A DNA stretch of 64,000 bases from Actinoplanes lutulentus. Lineage in GTDB: Bacteria; Actinomycetota; Actinomycetes; Mycobacteriales; Micromonosporaceae. The DNA lies in assembly GCF_003259845.1 (NCBI RefSeq), contig NZ_QLMJ01000006.1, positions 186,001-250,000 on the forward strand, written 5' to 3'. Shown piece by piece: positions 1 to 8,717 of the stretch. Position 1 is the first letter of the stretch. The number at the start of each line of letters is the position of its first letter. Position numbers and translations under genes: made by a program. The notes beneath the pieces are model-generated. The model did no database searches. It was given only the letters and a program-made list of their open reading frames with translations, and was not told the origin of the DNA.

Positions 1-1017
1 CCGCTGGAGCTGGCCCTCGCGCCGGACCTGGTCGACCTCGTGGACGCCAGCAGCGGGGACCTGCTCGATCGGGTACGCGCACTACGCCGAAAAATGGCGA
101 TGGAACTCGGCATCATCATGCCGCCGGTGCGTACCCGAGATGATCTTGATCTTCCGCTCTCCTCGTACGCGATCCGGATCTCCGGTGTCGACGCCGGAGC
201 CGGGCAGGCGCCGCCGGGCGCGGTGCTGGCGATCGGCGAGGGGCTGCACGCGCTTCCCGGGCGGGCCGGTGTCGAGCCGGTCTTCGGCCTGGCCGGCAAG
301 TGGGTGCCCGCCGAGCTGCACTACCAGGCCGAACTCTCCGGTGCGACAGTGGTGGACCGCGCGTCGGTGATCATCACGCACCTGGCCGAGATCGTCCGGA
401 CCAACGCGAGCCGCCTGCTGGGCCGCGAGGACGTACGCGCACTGACCGAGATGGTGAAACGCACCCACCCGGTCGTGGTCGAGGAGCTGACACCGGGTCT
501 GCTCAGCCTCGGCCAGATCCAGAAGGTGCTCCAGGCGATGCTCGACGAGGGCGTGCCGATCCGGGACCTGGTCCGGATCTTCGAGGCGCTCTCGCTGCGG
601 GCCAAGGTGACCGGGGATCACGACAGCCTGGTCGAGGCGGCACGTGGCGCTCTCGGCCCGGCGATCGCCGCCCAGTACGCGTCGGGCGGACGGCTGACCG
701 TCATCACGCTCGACCCGATGCTCGAGCAGGGCTTGCTCGAGTCGCTACGGCCCAGTGACACCGGCGCCTTCATGGCGATCGACGGCATGCGTGCCGAGGC
801 GATCGTCAGCGAGGCCAGCCGGATCGCGGAGGCTGCCGAGCAGCAGGGACTCAACCCGATCCTGGCCTGCTCCCCACAACTGCGGCTGCCACTGATGCGA
901 CTGCTGCGGGCCGGTTCCCGCCGTGTGCAGGTGCTGTCGTACAGCGAAATCTCTGGTTCCACCGCACAGATCGAGACGATAGGGGTGGTGAACGGTGCCT
1001 ACGCGGGTGCTGCTTGA
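1..1017 (+). CDS. flhA: Flagellar export apparatus protein FlhA, C-terminal part (5' end outside window)
   Basis: This is the cytoplasmic C-terminal part of FlhA, the export-gate protein of the flagellar type III secretion system. The reading frame is open from base 1, so the membrane-spanning N-terminal half lies upstream of the window. Family features visible are the RTRDDL/YAIRISG stretch after KMAMELGIIMPPVR, the block around HLAEIVRTNASRLLGREDV, and the closing block with LDP and RRVQVLSYSEI. It ends inside the next gene with a 23-bp overlap, which suggests translational coupling. Confidence 0.93.
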   Translation, partial: PLELALAPDLVDLVDASSGDLLDRVRALRRKMAMELGIIMPPVRTRDDLDLPLSSYAIRISGVDAGAGQAPPGAVLAIGEGLHALPGRAGVEPVFGLAGKWVPAELHYQAELSGATVVDRASVIITHLAEIVRTNASRLLGREDVRALTEMVKRTHPVVVEELTPGLLSLGQIQKVLQAMLDEGVPIRDLVRIFEALSLRAKVTGDHDSLVEAARGALGPAIAAQYASGGRLTVITLDPMLEQGLLESLRPSDTGAFMAIDGMRAEAIVSEASRIAEAAEQQGLNPILACSPQLRLPLMRLLRAGSRRVQVLSYSEISGSTAQIETIGVVNGAYAGAA

Positions 1018-2689
1018 GGGACCGACCATCGAGCCGCTTCTGGCTCAGGTACGTGACGAGTACGGCTCCAGTGTGAAGATCATTTCCGCCGACAAGGTAC
1101 GCAGCGGTGGTATTGGGGGCTTCTTCGCGAAGCAGCACTACGAGCTTTCCGTAGAGGTACCGGATTCGACCGAGGACAGTGATGACATGGCGCAACAGAC
1201 CGTTGCCGGCAACAACCCGAACAACTTCGAGCGTCTGCTGGAACAGGCCGAATCGCAGGACCGGGTGACCACCGAGCCGGGCATGGCCCCGGACGTGCGC
1301 GCTCTGCGTGAGGGCCGGACCGCCGGCCTGGGTGACACCGGTGCGGCCTTCGCGGACCTGATGGCCGGCCTGGACGTCGCGAGTCACGCCGGCGGGGCCA
1401 GCCCGCCCGCCGTCGCGGCGCGATCCCGGCAGGCCGAGGCACACCAGGAGACGCCGACGGTACGCCCGTTCCGGCCGGCCGCTGCCGGTGGCGCCGCGAT
1501 GAACCGGCCTCTGCCGGCCGCGCTGCCCACCGTGCCGAGCTTCCCGGCCCGCGCGGCGGCGCCGAAGGAGCCACCCCGGCCACCGGCCACTCCGATGCCG
1601 CCGACCGGGTACACGTCGACGATCGCCCAGGTGTCCCCGGCCGCGCAGATCTCGCCGGCCCCGATGCATTCGGCCTCGATGCACTCGACTTCGATGACCT
1701 CGGCGCCGATGCCGCACATGCCGGAGCCGGTCGCACCGATCCGCACGGCGATGTCCGCGCAGGCCAGGGCCGCCACGCCCACGCCGCTGCGGACATCCGA
1801 GCCGTCCGCGGTGCCACCTCGCGCGGCAACCGCGGCGCCGTTCAGCCCGGCGCCGTCCCGTTCCGCCGCTGAGGTGTACGGGCTGGAGGAGACCCCCGAA
1901 CCGGTCTCCCCGGCCGCTCCGCCGGTCGCGTCCGCGCCACCGGCGCCCGCTCCGGTCGCGGCACCGGCCTCGATCAGAGCGTCCGGCGACATGGACCCGG
2001 TGCAGCGCAACCTCATGACGGTCGGCATGCCGGAGGAGATGGCTCGCAAGATCATCGGCGGGGACACGTACGCCGGCGTTCTCAGCGTGCTCGCCGCCCG
2101 GCCCTCGGCGCCCGGCATCCCGGACGGACCCGGTGAGATCCTGGTCCTCGCCGGCGAGGTGCACACCACCATGCCGATCGCGAAGCAGCTGCTGGAGCAG
2201 GTCCACGTGGACCAGAGCCACCTGCTGCTGGCCGGCCCGTCGACGGCCGGAACGGGGCTGCACTCGTCGCGGCTCATCTCCAGCCGGAGCGCGGCCGAGT
2301 CCCGGGCCGACAAGCTGCAGAGCTCGGACCACTCGTGGATCGTGGTGATCGACGCGCCGGTCGGCGGCACCGACCCGTTCTGGGTCAACGACATGTGCGA
2401 CGCGCTCGGCGCCACCGCGCTGTGGGCCGTCGTGGACGCCACCCGCAAGACCGCTGACACCGCCCGCCACCTGCGCGGACTCGGTGATGTGGAATCGCTT
2501 GTGGTGCACAGCGTCGAGCTCACCAGCGACCCGGCCTCGGTGCTCGGGCTGGACGTGCCGATCTTCTCGCTGGACGGCAAGCCGGCCACACCGCACGCCT
2601 GGGCCGCCATGCTCTGCGCCCGGATCGCGGCCGAGGTGATGCCGTCCGCGGCCTCGCCCCGCCGGACAACCCGAGCCGCCCGGCGATGA
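995..2689 (+). CDS. flhF: FlhF-like flagellar protein with a degenerate GTPase domain
   Basis: FlhF is an SRP-type GTPase that sets flagellar position and number. Residues 1-55 match its N-terminal basic domain (VRDEYG, IISADKVRSGGIGGFFAKQ). Residues about 130-325 are a Pro/Ala-rich linker. Residues about 330-550 have the layout of the NG domain, but the P-loop is lost: AGEVHTTMPIAK stands where G-x4-GKTTT-x-AK is expected. No DTAGR or TKxD motif is visible either. At 564 aa it is longer than typical FlhF (about 370-450 aa). It follows flhA, starting at a GTG within it with AGGGG upstream. The FlhF assignment rests mainly on the N-terminus and on position. Confidence 0.72.
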   Translation: MPTRVLLEGPTIEPLLAQVRDEYGSSVKIISADKVRSGGIGGFFAKQHYELSVEVPDSTEDSDDMAQQTVAGNNPNNFERLLEQAESQDRVTTEPGMAPDVRALREGRTAGLGDTGAAFADLMAGLDVASHAGGASPPAVAARSRQAEAHQETPTVRPFRPAAAGGAAMNRPLPAALPTVPSFPARAAAPKEPPRPPATPMPPTGYTSTIAQVSPAAQISPAPMHSASMHSTSMTSAPMPHMPEPVAPIRTAMSAQARAATPTPLRTSEPSAVPPRAATAAPFSPAPSRSAAEVYGLEETPEPVSPAAPPVASAPPAPAPVAAPASIRASGDMDPVQRNLMTVGMPEEMARKIIGGDTYAGVLSVLAARPSAPGIPDGPGEILVLAGEVHTTMPIAKQLLEQVHVDQSHLLLAGPSTAGTGLHSSRLISSRSAAESRADKLQSSDHSWIVVIDAPVGGTDPFWVNDMCDALGATALWAVVDATRKTADTARHLRGLGDVESLVVHSVELTSDPASVLGLDVPIFSLDGKPATPHAWAAMLCARIAAEVMPSAASPRRTTRAARR

Positions 2690-2910
2690 TCCGTCCGTCG
2701 GTTCTGCTGTTCGCGCTGCTGATCAGCGCGCCGGCCTGGTATCGCCTGCTGTTCGACCAGCTCGACTTCGTGCAGGTGCTGATCCGGTTCCTGATCGCTG
2801 TGCCGATCGCCGCCGTGCTCCTGGCCGGGGTGCGGTTCATCGTGGCCGGCTATCGGAAGAACCCGTCAGACGGCGTTCCGGTCACACCCGAGCCGACCGA
2901 CCGAACATAG
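2686..2910 (+). CDS. Small two-helix membrane protein of the flhA operon
   Basis: A 74-aa protein whose ATG overlaps the stop of the flhF-like gene (ATGA). Two hydrophobic segments, about residues 4-20 and 30-52, are joined by a short FDQLDF loop and followed by a charged, proline-containing C-terminus. I do not recognise a family. Its position at the end of the flhA-flhF transcript suggests a flagellar or export-associated role, which is inference only. Confidence 0.6.
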   Translation: MIRPSVLLFALLISAPAWYRLLFDQLDFVQVLIRFLIAVPIAAVLLAGVRFIVAGYRKNPSDGVPVTPEPTDRT

Positions 2911-2923
2911 CCGCGAATACACC

Positions 2924-2953
2924 GATGACCACCCGCCACGGCGGGTGGTCATC
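2924..2953. terminator. Bidirectional hairpin terminator between flhF-side operon and fliK
   Basis: A perfect 14-bp inverted repeat (arms 2924-2937 and 2940-2953) lies between the stops of two convergent operons. GC-rich arms and a very short loop fit a terminator serving both strands, although there is no clear T-tract. Confidence 0.75.
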
Positions 2954-2964
2954 GTGCGTACGGG

Positions 2965-5127
2965 TCAGGCCTCGACGTCCACTCGCCCGTCCGGAGCGGC
3001 CCGGCGGGTGGCGTTCGGCGCCGGCTCGGTCGGCAGGTCACCGGTTCCACCCGCGGATCCCGGACGACCCGGCGCCCCGGGCGTGCCGGACTGCTGGCGT
3101 GCCTGCTGCTGAGCGGTGCCCTGTCGCAGATCGAGCGTGCAGTTCGCGAACCCGGAGTCCTCCAGCTCACGACGCAGATCGTCCATTGCGGACCGGAGCG
3201 CCTCGGTGCCGGCTTCCGTGCCGCCGGAGAGCTGGACACTGATGTCACCGTTGCGGATCTCCGCCACCACCTGGACCGGGCCGAGGTCGACCGGGTGCAG
3301 GTGCACGGTGAGCCGGTGCACGCCGTCCGCGTCCAGCTTCAGCGGAACGATCCGCATCGCCAGCTGATGCGCGGTCGGTCCGGGGACAGGCGTGGAAGGC
3401 GGTGGGGGCGCGACGTCCGCGGTCGCTGCGACAGGTGCCGCGGCCTGCGGCCCCGTCACACCAGCCACGCCCGCGGGTACGCCGCCGGGCAGGCCTGCCT
3501 CAGCCGGAGACTGCCCGGGTACGCCAGACGGCACCCCGCCGGCCGTACCAGCCGCCGGTGCTCCGGTCTCGACGGTCTCCGGAGCCCGGAACTGCTCACC
3601 GCCGGACCCGGCGCCGGAGCCATCAGGTGAACCGCCGCCGGTCTGCGCCGACTCGCCGGCCGGACCGGTGGCCCCGGTTTCCGATCCGGGTGCGGCCGTC
3701 GTGTTCTCGGTGCCGGTCGTGGTCTCGGCGGTTGCTCGTGGTGCTTCGGTGGGCTGTGCGTTTTCGGTCGCGGAGGCGGTCGGTGTCGCGTCGGCCGGCT
3801 GCGTGCCGGCGGGGACCGTACCGGTCAGAGCGGGGTCCAGTCGCAGCTGCCCGGCAGGGCCGCCCTGATCCGCTCCGGCTGCTGCTCCGGCTGCTGGGCC
3901 GGTCGCCCCTCCGGCGGCCGGAGGTCCGGCTGCCAAGGCTTGTCCCGCTGAGGTGTCTCCCGCGGCGGGCGTGCCGCCCTCGGTGAGCGGGGCTCCGGCC
4001 GCTGCCGTGCCGCTCGGGGCGGCGCCGGTGCCGCCCGGGCCGCTCAAGCCGGCCGAGGCGGCGACTCCGCCGATGCCGCCGACGGTGCTTGCCGCTGCTT
4101 CGGCGCCGGGTGCGGCCTGTCCGGCGGTGCCCGCGATCGGGATGGCGAACGGCTGCTGAGCGGCCATCGCCGCCATGGCGGCGGCAGCCTTCTCCTGTTC
4201 GGTGAGTGCCTGGTCCGGTGGTGTCTCGGTCTGCTTGGTGGCCTGCTGGTCGGTCACGGCACGTGGTTCGGCAGCCGGCCGCTCCGCAGCGACCGCCGGG
4301 CGTTCCGCGGCGGCCGGGCGATCCGTCGCGACGCGGTCGGCGGCGCGATCCGTGTCCGGACGTTCGGTCCTCGGCCGGTCCGGGACGCCACGATCCGCTG
4401 CGGTTCGGGCGGCTGCCGCCCGGTCCGCCGCGACCTTTCCCGCGACGGCACGGTTGGCGGCGGACCGTGCGGCGGCGTTCCGGTCCGCGTCGCGTACGGC
4501 GGACGCCCGGTCGGCGGCGCGATCAGCGTCCCGCGTGGCCGCGGCCCGATCCGAAGCGGCCCGGTCGGCGGCAACCCGATCAGCGGCGGCTCGATCAGCG
4601 GTGGCCCGGCCCGCGTTGCCACGCGCGGCGGCGGCCCGATCGGCCGCGGCCCGATCAGTGGCGGCCCGATCAGTGGCGGCGCGGGAGTCGGCGGCGCGCG
4701 AGTCGGCCCGTCGATCCGCGTTCCGCTCGGAAGCGGCCCGCTGTTCGGAAGCGGCCTTCTGCTCGGTGGCGGCCCGTTGATCGACAGCGGCTCTCTGCTC
4801 GGCGGCGCGCGCCGCGGCGGTCTGCCCGGCAAGGCTCGCCGGACGTCCGCGCAACGCTCGATTCAGCAGGCCACGGTCGGCGGCGGCCCGATCAGCCGCG
4901 GCTCGATCAGCGGCGGCCCGGTCGGCGACGGCCGCGGCTCGATCGTCGGCCTTGCGTTCGGCGGCTTTCCGGGAGGCGACCCCCTTGTCGTCCTCGCCGC
5001 CCGGCCGGCCCATCTCGGCGGAGAGCGCCGACCCGAAGTCCGCACCCCCCTCGTCCCGCCGCGCCCCTGGCCGGCGGGTGCTGTCGGTCGTGGGCCGGCG
5101 ATCGGGACCCGTCACGGAGTGCGCCAT
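2965..5127 (-). CDS. fliK: Flagellar hook-length control protein FliK
   Basis: FliK is the secreted ruler that measures hook length and switches export from hook to filament substrates. The C-terminal region carries the hook-length control domain: MRIVPLKLDADGVHRLTVHLHPVDLGPVQVV, followed by NGDISVQLSGG, LRSAMDDLRRELEDSG and a Gln-rich tail. About residues 50-270 are an unusual Ala-Asp-Arg repeat region, followed by a Pro/Gly/Ala-rich stretch. I chose the ATG at 5127 (MAHSVTGPDRR) because TAGGAGA lies 7 nt upstream; the open frame continues further up without a ribosome site. The product is 720 aa, long for FliK. It is the last gene of the flgB operon. Confidence 0.88.
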   Translation of the reverse strand: MAHSVTGPDRRPTTDSTRRPGARRDEGGADFGSALSAEMGRPGGEDDKGVASRKAAERKADDRAAAVADRAAADRAAADRAAADRGLLNRALRGRPASLAGQTAAARAAEQRAAVDQRAATEQKAASEQRAASERNADRRADSRAADSRAATDRAATDRAAADRAAAARGNAGRATADRAAADRVAADRAASDRAAATRDADRAADRASAVRDADRNAAARSAANRAVAGKVAADRAAAARTAADRGVPDRPRTERPDTDRAADRVATDRPAAAERPAVAAERPAAEPRAVTDQQATKQTETPPDQALTEQEKAAAAMAAMAAQQPFAIPIAGTAGQAAPGAEAAASTVGGIGGVAASAGLSGPGGTGAAPSGTAAAGAPLTEGGTPAAGDTSAGQALAAGPPAAGGATGPAAGAAAGADQGGPAGQLRLDPALTGTVPAGTQPADATPTASATENAQPTEAPRATAETTTGTENTTAAPGSETGATGPAGESAQTGGGSPDGSGAGSGGEQFRAPETVETGAPAAGTAGGVPSGVPGQSPAEAGLPGGVPAGVAGVTGPQAAAPVAATADVAPPPPSTPVPGPTAHQLAMRIVPLKLDADGVHRLTVHLHPVDLGPVQVVAEIRNGDISVQLSGGTEAGTEALRSAMDDLRRELEDSGFANCTLDLRQGTAQQQARQQSGTPGAPGRPGSAGGTGDLPTEPAPNATRRAAPDGRVDVEA
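4320..4980 (-). repeat. Ala-Asp-Arg coding repeat in fliK
   Basis: Imperfect 12- to 15-bp units encode AADR/AAADR-type motifs across roughly 220 residues of FliK, with variants such as AEQR, ASER and ADSR. The boundaries are approximate. The repeat is in frame and predicts a long, highly charged helical or disordered segment. Confidence 0.75.
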
Positions 5128-5149
5128 CGGGTATCTCCTAAGGGGATGG

Positions 5150-6133
5150 TCAGCCGCCGAGGGCGGCCAGGGCCTTCTGGACCTTCGGCACGTACGCCTG
5201 CGTTTCGGCGAACGGCGGGATTCCGTCGTACTTGTGCACCGCACCGCCACCCGCGTTGTACGCGGCCAGGGCCAGCGGTACCGACTTGAACTCCTTCAGA
5301 TGCTGGGAGAGCAGCTTCGCGGCGCCCTCCACGGCCTGCGCCGGGTCGAACGCGTCCTTGACGCCGAGCCCGCGCGCCGTCGCCGGCATGAGCTGCATCA
5401 TTCCCTGCGCGCCGGCTTTGCTGACCGCCTGCGGGTTGTACCCGGACTCCACCTTCGCGACCGCGGCGAGCAGCTTCGGCGAGATGCCGTGCCGGGAGGC
5501 CGCCTGGTTGAACAGGTCGGCGTACGGCACACCGGTCACACCGCCCGCCGGTGCGCGAAGGCCGGCCGGGCGCAGCGCCGACATGTCCTGGACCGCGGCG
5601 GCGGGAATGTCGTCGAGGACACGCCGGATGTGGCTCGGCTTCTCGTACACCGACTGGATCTTGACGTGGTCACCCGGTTTCGGCGCCGCGATCATCTTGT
5701 TGTCGCCGAGGTAGATCGCGACGTGGTCGACCGGCGAGTTGAAGGCGAGGATGTCGCCCGGCTTGGCGTCGGACATGCTCCCGACGGGCCGGCCGGCCTT
5801 GGCCTGCTGCCACGAGTTGCGCGGCAGATCAACACCGAGATCTTCATACGCCTGCTGCACCAGCCCCGAGCAGTCCAGCCCTTTGGACGGGGTGTCGCTG
5901 CCGAAGACGTAGGGCGTACCCAAGTATTTTTTTGCCGCCGCGACGACGTCGGCACCGCTCGGTCCGGATTTTCCGGGCTGAGCGATGCCGGCGCCCGTCG
6001 CGTCGGCGAGCGCGGATGCGAATTTGGTGCCGGAGGCACTGCCGACCGTGGCCGGCGGCGGTGGATTGAGGCCGAGCTGTTCCTTGATCTCGGCGACGCG
6101 GGATATCACCCCGTTGACACCCATGGAGGTCAT
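5150..6133 (-). CDS. Bifunctional peptidoglycan hydrolase: NlpC/P60 endopeptidase plus lytic transglycosylase
   Basis: This 327-aa protein combines two wall-cutting domains. Residues about 60-172 are NlpC/P60, with catalytic Cys88 (GLDCSG), His137 (VDHVAIYLG) and a third polar residue near His156. Residues about 203-325 are a soluble-lytic-transglycosylase domain with catalytic Glu229 (AKVESGYNP), GAQGMMQLMP and ALAAYNAGGG. No signal peptide is seen, so export by the flagellar apparatus is plausible. Its ATG overlaps the fliJ stop (ATGA), with GGAGG just upstream, and it precedes fliK. Context suggests it opens the wall for the rod, the job FlgJ does in proteobacteria. Confidence 0.88.
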   Translation of the reverse strand: MTSMGVNGVISRVAEIKEQLGLNPPPPATVGSASGTKFASALADATGAGIAQPGKSGPSGADVVAAAKKYLGTPYVFGSDTPSKGLDCSGLVQQAYEDLGVDLPRNSWQQAKAGRPVGSMSDAKPGDILAFNSPVDHVAIYLGDNKMIAAPKPGDHVKIQSVYEKPSHIRRVLDDIPAAAVQDMSALRPAGLRAPAGGVTGVPYADLFNQAASRHGISPKLLAAVAKVESGYNPQAVSKAGAQGMMQLMPATARGLGVKDAFDPAQAVEGAAKLLSQHLKEFKSVPLALAAYNAGGGAVHKYDGIPPFAETQAYVPKVQKALAALGG

Positions 6134-6582
6134 TCCGAGCCTCCGTCCTGGGAGCCGGTGGCGGCCTGCCGTGCCTTCGCGGTGACCGCCAGCTCGTCGA
6201 GATTGGCCTGGTCGACGCGGAGGTCGTGGTCGCGGACGGCTTCGGCGTGCCGTTCGGCCATCATCTCCACGGCACGCCGTTTCTTGGCGGCCTCGGTGAG
6301 CGCGGCGATCTTTTCGCGTTCGAGATCCTCGGCATCGGTGACCATGCGCTGCGCGGAGAAGAGCCCGGCCGCCAGCGACTGCCGGGCCACCAGCGAGGCG
6401 ACCATGGCACGGGCGGTGCCTTCGGTGGGCGCGTCGGCGCCGGTCAGCTCCAGTCGCCGGCGTTTGAGCAGGGCTTCGGCTTCACGGATCTCGGCTCGGG
6501 ACTGGATGACCGCGCCGCGAGCGGCGTCCTCCTGCGCCTTTCGGGCACGAAGCACGGGTCCGAGCCGGAACAAGCGGTTCAC
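6130..6582 (-). CDS. fliJ: Flagellar FliJ protein
   Basis: A 150-aa, largely helical, charged protein beginning NRLFRLGPVLRARKAQEDAARG. This resembles the N-terminus of FliJ, the coiled-coil stalk of the export ATPase. Coiled-coil heptads run through most of the length. It starts at a GTG preceded by TAGGAGG, lies after fliI as is usual, and overlaps the following hydrolase gene by 4 bp. Sequence conservation in FliJ is low, so position carries part of the weight. Confidence 0.8.
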   Translation of the reverse strand: MNRLFRLGPVLRARKAQEDAARGAVIQSRAEIREAEALLKRRRLELTGADAPTEGTARAMVASLVARQSLAAGLFSAQRMVTDAEDLEREKIAALTEAAKKRRAVEMMAERHAEAVRDHDLRVDQANLDELAVTAKARQAATGSQDGGSE

Positions 6583-6599
6583 GTTCGCCTCCTACCGGG

Positions 6600-6624
6600 C
6601 CGGGAGGGGCCCTCACCCTCCCGG
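6600..6624 (-). other. Hairpin in the fliI-fliJ intergenic gap
   Basis: A 9-bp perfect inverted repeat with a 7-nt loop lies in the 125-bp gap between fliI and fliJ, about 18 nt before the fliJ start. It has no T-tract. It could protect an mRNA 3' end or tune expression of fliJ and later genes. Confidence 0.5.
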
Positions 6625-6707
6625 TTCGGCTCGACACCCGAATCGCTGAGCGCCTGCTACCTGCTTGCTACTGCGCTAACCGGCGTCGCCTCGGCGTAAT
6701 GCGACTT

Positions 6708-8015
6708 TCAGGTGGTGGCGAGGACGGCTCGTAGCTGGGCCCAGGCGTCCTCGGCGCTGAGGCGTTCGTCGAGGTCCTGCCGGAGGAAGGCGCTGATCTG
6801 CGACCAGGCCGCGTTGGCCCGGTCGGCGTCCGGGTTGGTGCCCACCACGTAAGCGCCGATCTCGACGAGTTCGCGGACCTCGCGGTGTGCGGCCATCAGG
6901 CGGCGCAGCTCGGTGGCGTCGGCGCGCTGCTCCCGCGAAGTGATCTTGTTGGCGACCCGGGAGATCGAGTCGAGGGCCTGGATGGCCGGGAAGTGACCGG
7001 CCGTCGCGAGCTTGCGGTCCAGCACGATGTGGCCGTCGAGGATCGACCGCGCCGCGTCGGCGATCGGCTCGTTGTGGTCGTCGCCCTCGACCAGCACGGT
7101 ATAGAGCCCGGTGATGCTGCCCCGCGCTCCCGGACCGGCCCGTTCCAGCAGGGAGGCGAGCATCGCGAAGACCGACGGCGGATATCCGCGGGTGGCCGGC
7201 GGCTCGCCGACCGAGAGGCCGACCTCGCGCTGCGCCATCGCCGCACGGGTCACGCTGTCCATCATCAGCAGCACGTCGGCGCCCTCGTCCCGGTAGTACT
7301 CGGCGATCCGGGTGGCGACCGAGCCGGCCCGGAGCCGGACCAGCGGTGGTGTGTCCGAGGTGGCGATCACCACGACCGACCGGGCGAGGCCTTCCTCGCC
7401 GAGGTCGTGCTCGATGAATTCGCGTACCTCACGGCCGCGCTCGCCGACCAGAGCGACCACGTTCAGCTCCGCCGAGGTGCCGCGGGTGATCATGCTCATC
7501 AGGGTGGACTTGCCGACGCCGGAGCCGGCGAAGATGCCGATGCGCTGGCCGCGGCCGCACGGGACGAGCGTGTCGAGTACGCGTACCCCGAGGGACATCG
7601 GCTTGTCGACCAGCTGGCGTTCCATCGCTCCCGGCGGCGGTGAGTCGATCGGCACCATCTCGCCACGCAGTGGTGGGCCGCCGTCCATCGGCCGGCCCAG
7701 GCCGTCCAGGATCCGGCCGCGCAGGTCCGGCCCGACCGCGACCCGCAGCGGCCCGCCGGTGCTGTACGCCGGGGTGCCGGCGCCCATCCCGGCGATCGGG
7801 CCGAGCGGCAGGCAGGCGAGCTTGTCGCCGTCGAGAGCCGAGACCTCGGCGAACACGGCATCCGGCCCGTCGCCGATGCGCAGCAGGTCACCGACGTTGG
7901 CGTCGACCCCGCTGACCGTGACGCGCAGGCCGACGGCGCCGGTCACCCGGCCGCTGACCATGGGCCGGGCGGCGGCGATGGCACTCTGCAGCCGCTGCTG
8001 GAAGACGTCGGTCAT
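6708..8015 (-). CDS. fliI: Flagellum-specific ATPase FliI
   Basis: FliI is the ATPase of the flagellar export apparatus. The 435-aa protein has Walker A at residues 164-171 (GSGVGKST), the Walker B region DVLLMMDSVTR, and the T3SS-ATPase signatures REVREFIEHDLG and GEPPATRGYPPSVFA. Length is normal for the family. It lies between fliH and fliJ, the usual order, with a 30-bp gap after fliH. The ATG at 8015 is preceded by GAAGGG. Confidence 0.96.
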   Translation of the reverse strand: MTDVFQQRLQSAIAAARPMVSGRVTGAVGLRVTVSGVDANVGDLLRIGDGPDAVFAEVSALDGDKLACLPLGPIAGMGAGTPAYSTGGPLRVAVGPDLRGRILDGLGRPMDGGPPLRGEMVPIDSPPPGAMERQLVDKPMSLGVRVLDTLVPCGRGQRIGIFAGSGVGKSTLMSMITRGTSAELNVVALVGERGREVREFIEHDLGEEGLARSVVVIATSDTPPLVRLRAGSVATRIAEYYRDEGADVLLMMDSVTRAAMAQREVGLSVGEPPATRGYPPSVFAMLASLLERAGPGARGSITGLYTVLVEGDDHNEPIADAARSILDGHIVLDRKLATAGHFPAIQALDSISRVANKITSREQRADATELRRLMAAHREVRELVEIGAYVVGTNPDADRANAAWSQISAFLRQDLDERLSAEDAWAQLRAVLATT

Positions 8016-8045
8016 TCTGGTTGCCCTTCGACAGCGCCGAGGCGC

Positions 8046-8717
8046 TCAGATCCGGAGCGCCTCGCGTGCCCGGTGCATCGCCGACTCGATCGTCGCGTCG
8101 ATGGTGGCGGTGCCGGTGAAGGCGACGGCGTCGCCGGGACGCAGGCTGGGGTCGGGGCGCAGGTTGATCCGGCGCCCCTCGAAGTTGAACTCGTTGGTGC
8201 CGGACTCGCCCACCAGCGTCTGATAGTCGTCCGGGTGCAGGCTCACGGACACGTCGCCCTGCTGTGGCGCGGCGCTCATGGCCCGGCGTACCGCGTCGAT
8301 GCCGCGTTCCGGATCGTCGGTCAGGGAACGCCCGACGATCGCCTGGGCCAGCTCGAAGGCGGTGGCCAGCATGACTTCCTGCAGCTCGGTGAAGGTCGGT
8401 GTCAGCTGGGTCTCCAGCTCGGTCACCGCCCGGCCGAGGGCGTTCACCGCCTGGACCAGAGCGGCGGCCCGGCGGTGCTCGTACGCTTCCTCGCTGGCGA
8501 CGGCACGAGCCGCGGCGCTCTCGGCGGCCGTGGTGGCATCGCGTTTGCCCTGTGCCCAGCCCTCGGCGTAACCGGTCGTCCGGGCCTGCTGTTTCGCCCG
8601 CTCCACCGCCTCGCTGTCGATCGGCTCGTCGCGGCGCAGGTCGACGGCGAACCGCGCGGCGGTGGCATTGTCGGCCACCGCCCCACGGATCACCGGCCCG
8701 TCAAGCGATGAGCTCAT
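8046..8717 (-). CDS. fliH: Flagellar assembly protein FliH
   Basis: FliH is the peripheral stalk-like regulator of FliI. The 223-aa protein has an N-terminal region rich in Ala and charged residues (EAVERAKQQARTTGYAEGWAQGK, the typical GxxxG-like helix) and the C-terminal domain with ELAQAIVGRSL and VSVSLHPDDY. I chose the ATG at 8717 (MSSSLDGPVIRG), which overlaps the fliG end by 17 bp. The frame stays open further upstream only as a shadow of fliG. Confidence 0.88.
   Translation of the reverse strand: MSSSLDGPVIRGAVADNATAARFAVDLRRDEPIDSEAVERAKQQARTTGYAEGWAQGKRDATTAAESAAARAVASEEAYEHRRAAALVQAVNALGRAVTELETQLTPTFTELQEVMLATAFELAQAIVGRSLTDDPERGIDAVRRAMSAAPQQGDVSVSLHPDDYQTLVGESGTNEFNFEGRRINLRPDPSLRPGDAVAFTGTATIDATIESAMHRAREALRI

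Noticed and set aside
851..2596. Long open frame on the minus strand opposite the flhF-like gene
   Set aside because: It encodes Arg/Gly/His-rich sequence without motifs, lies wholly opposite a better gene, and reflects high GC3.
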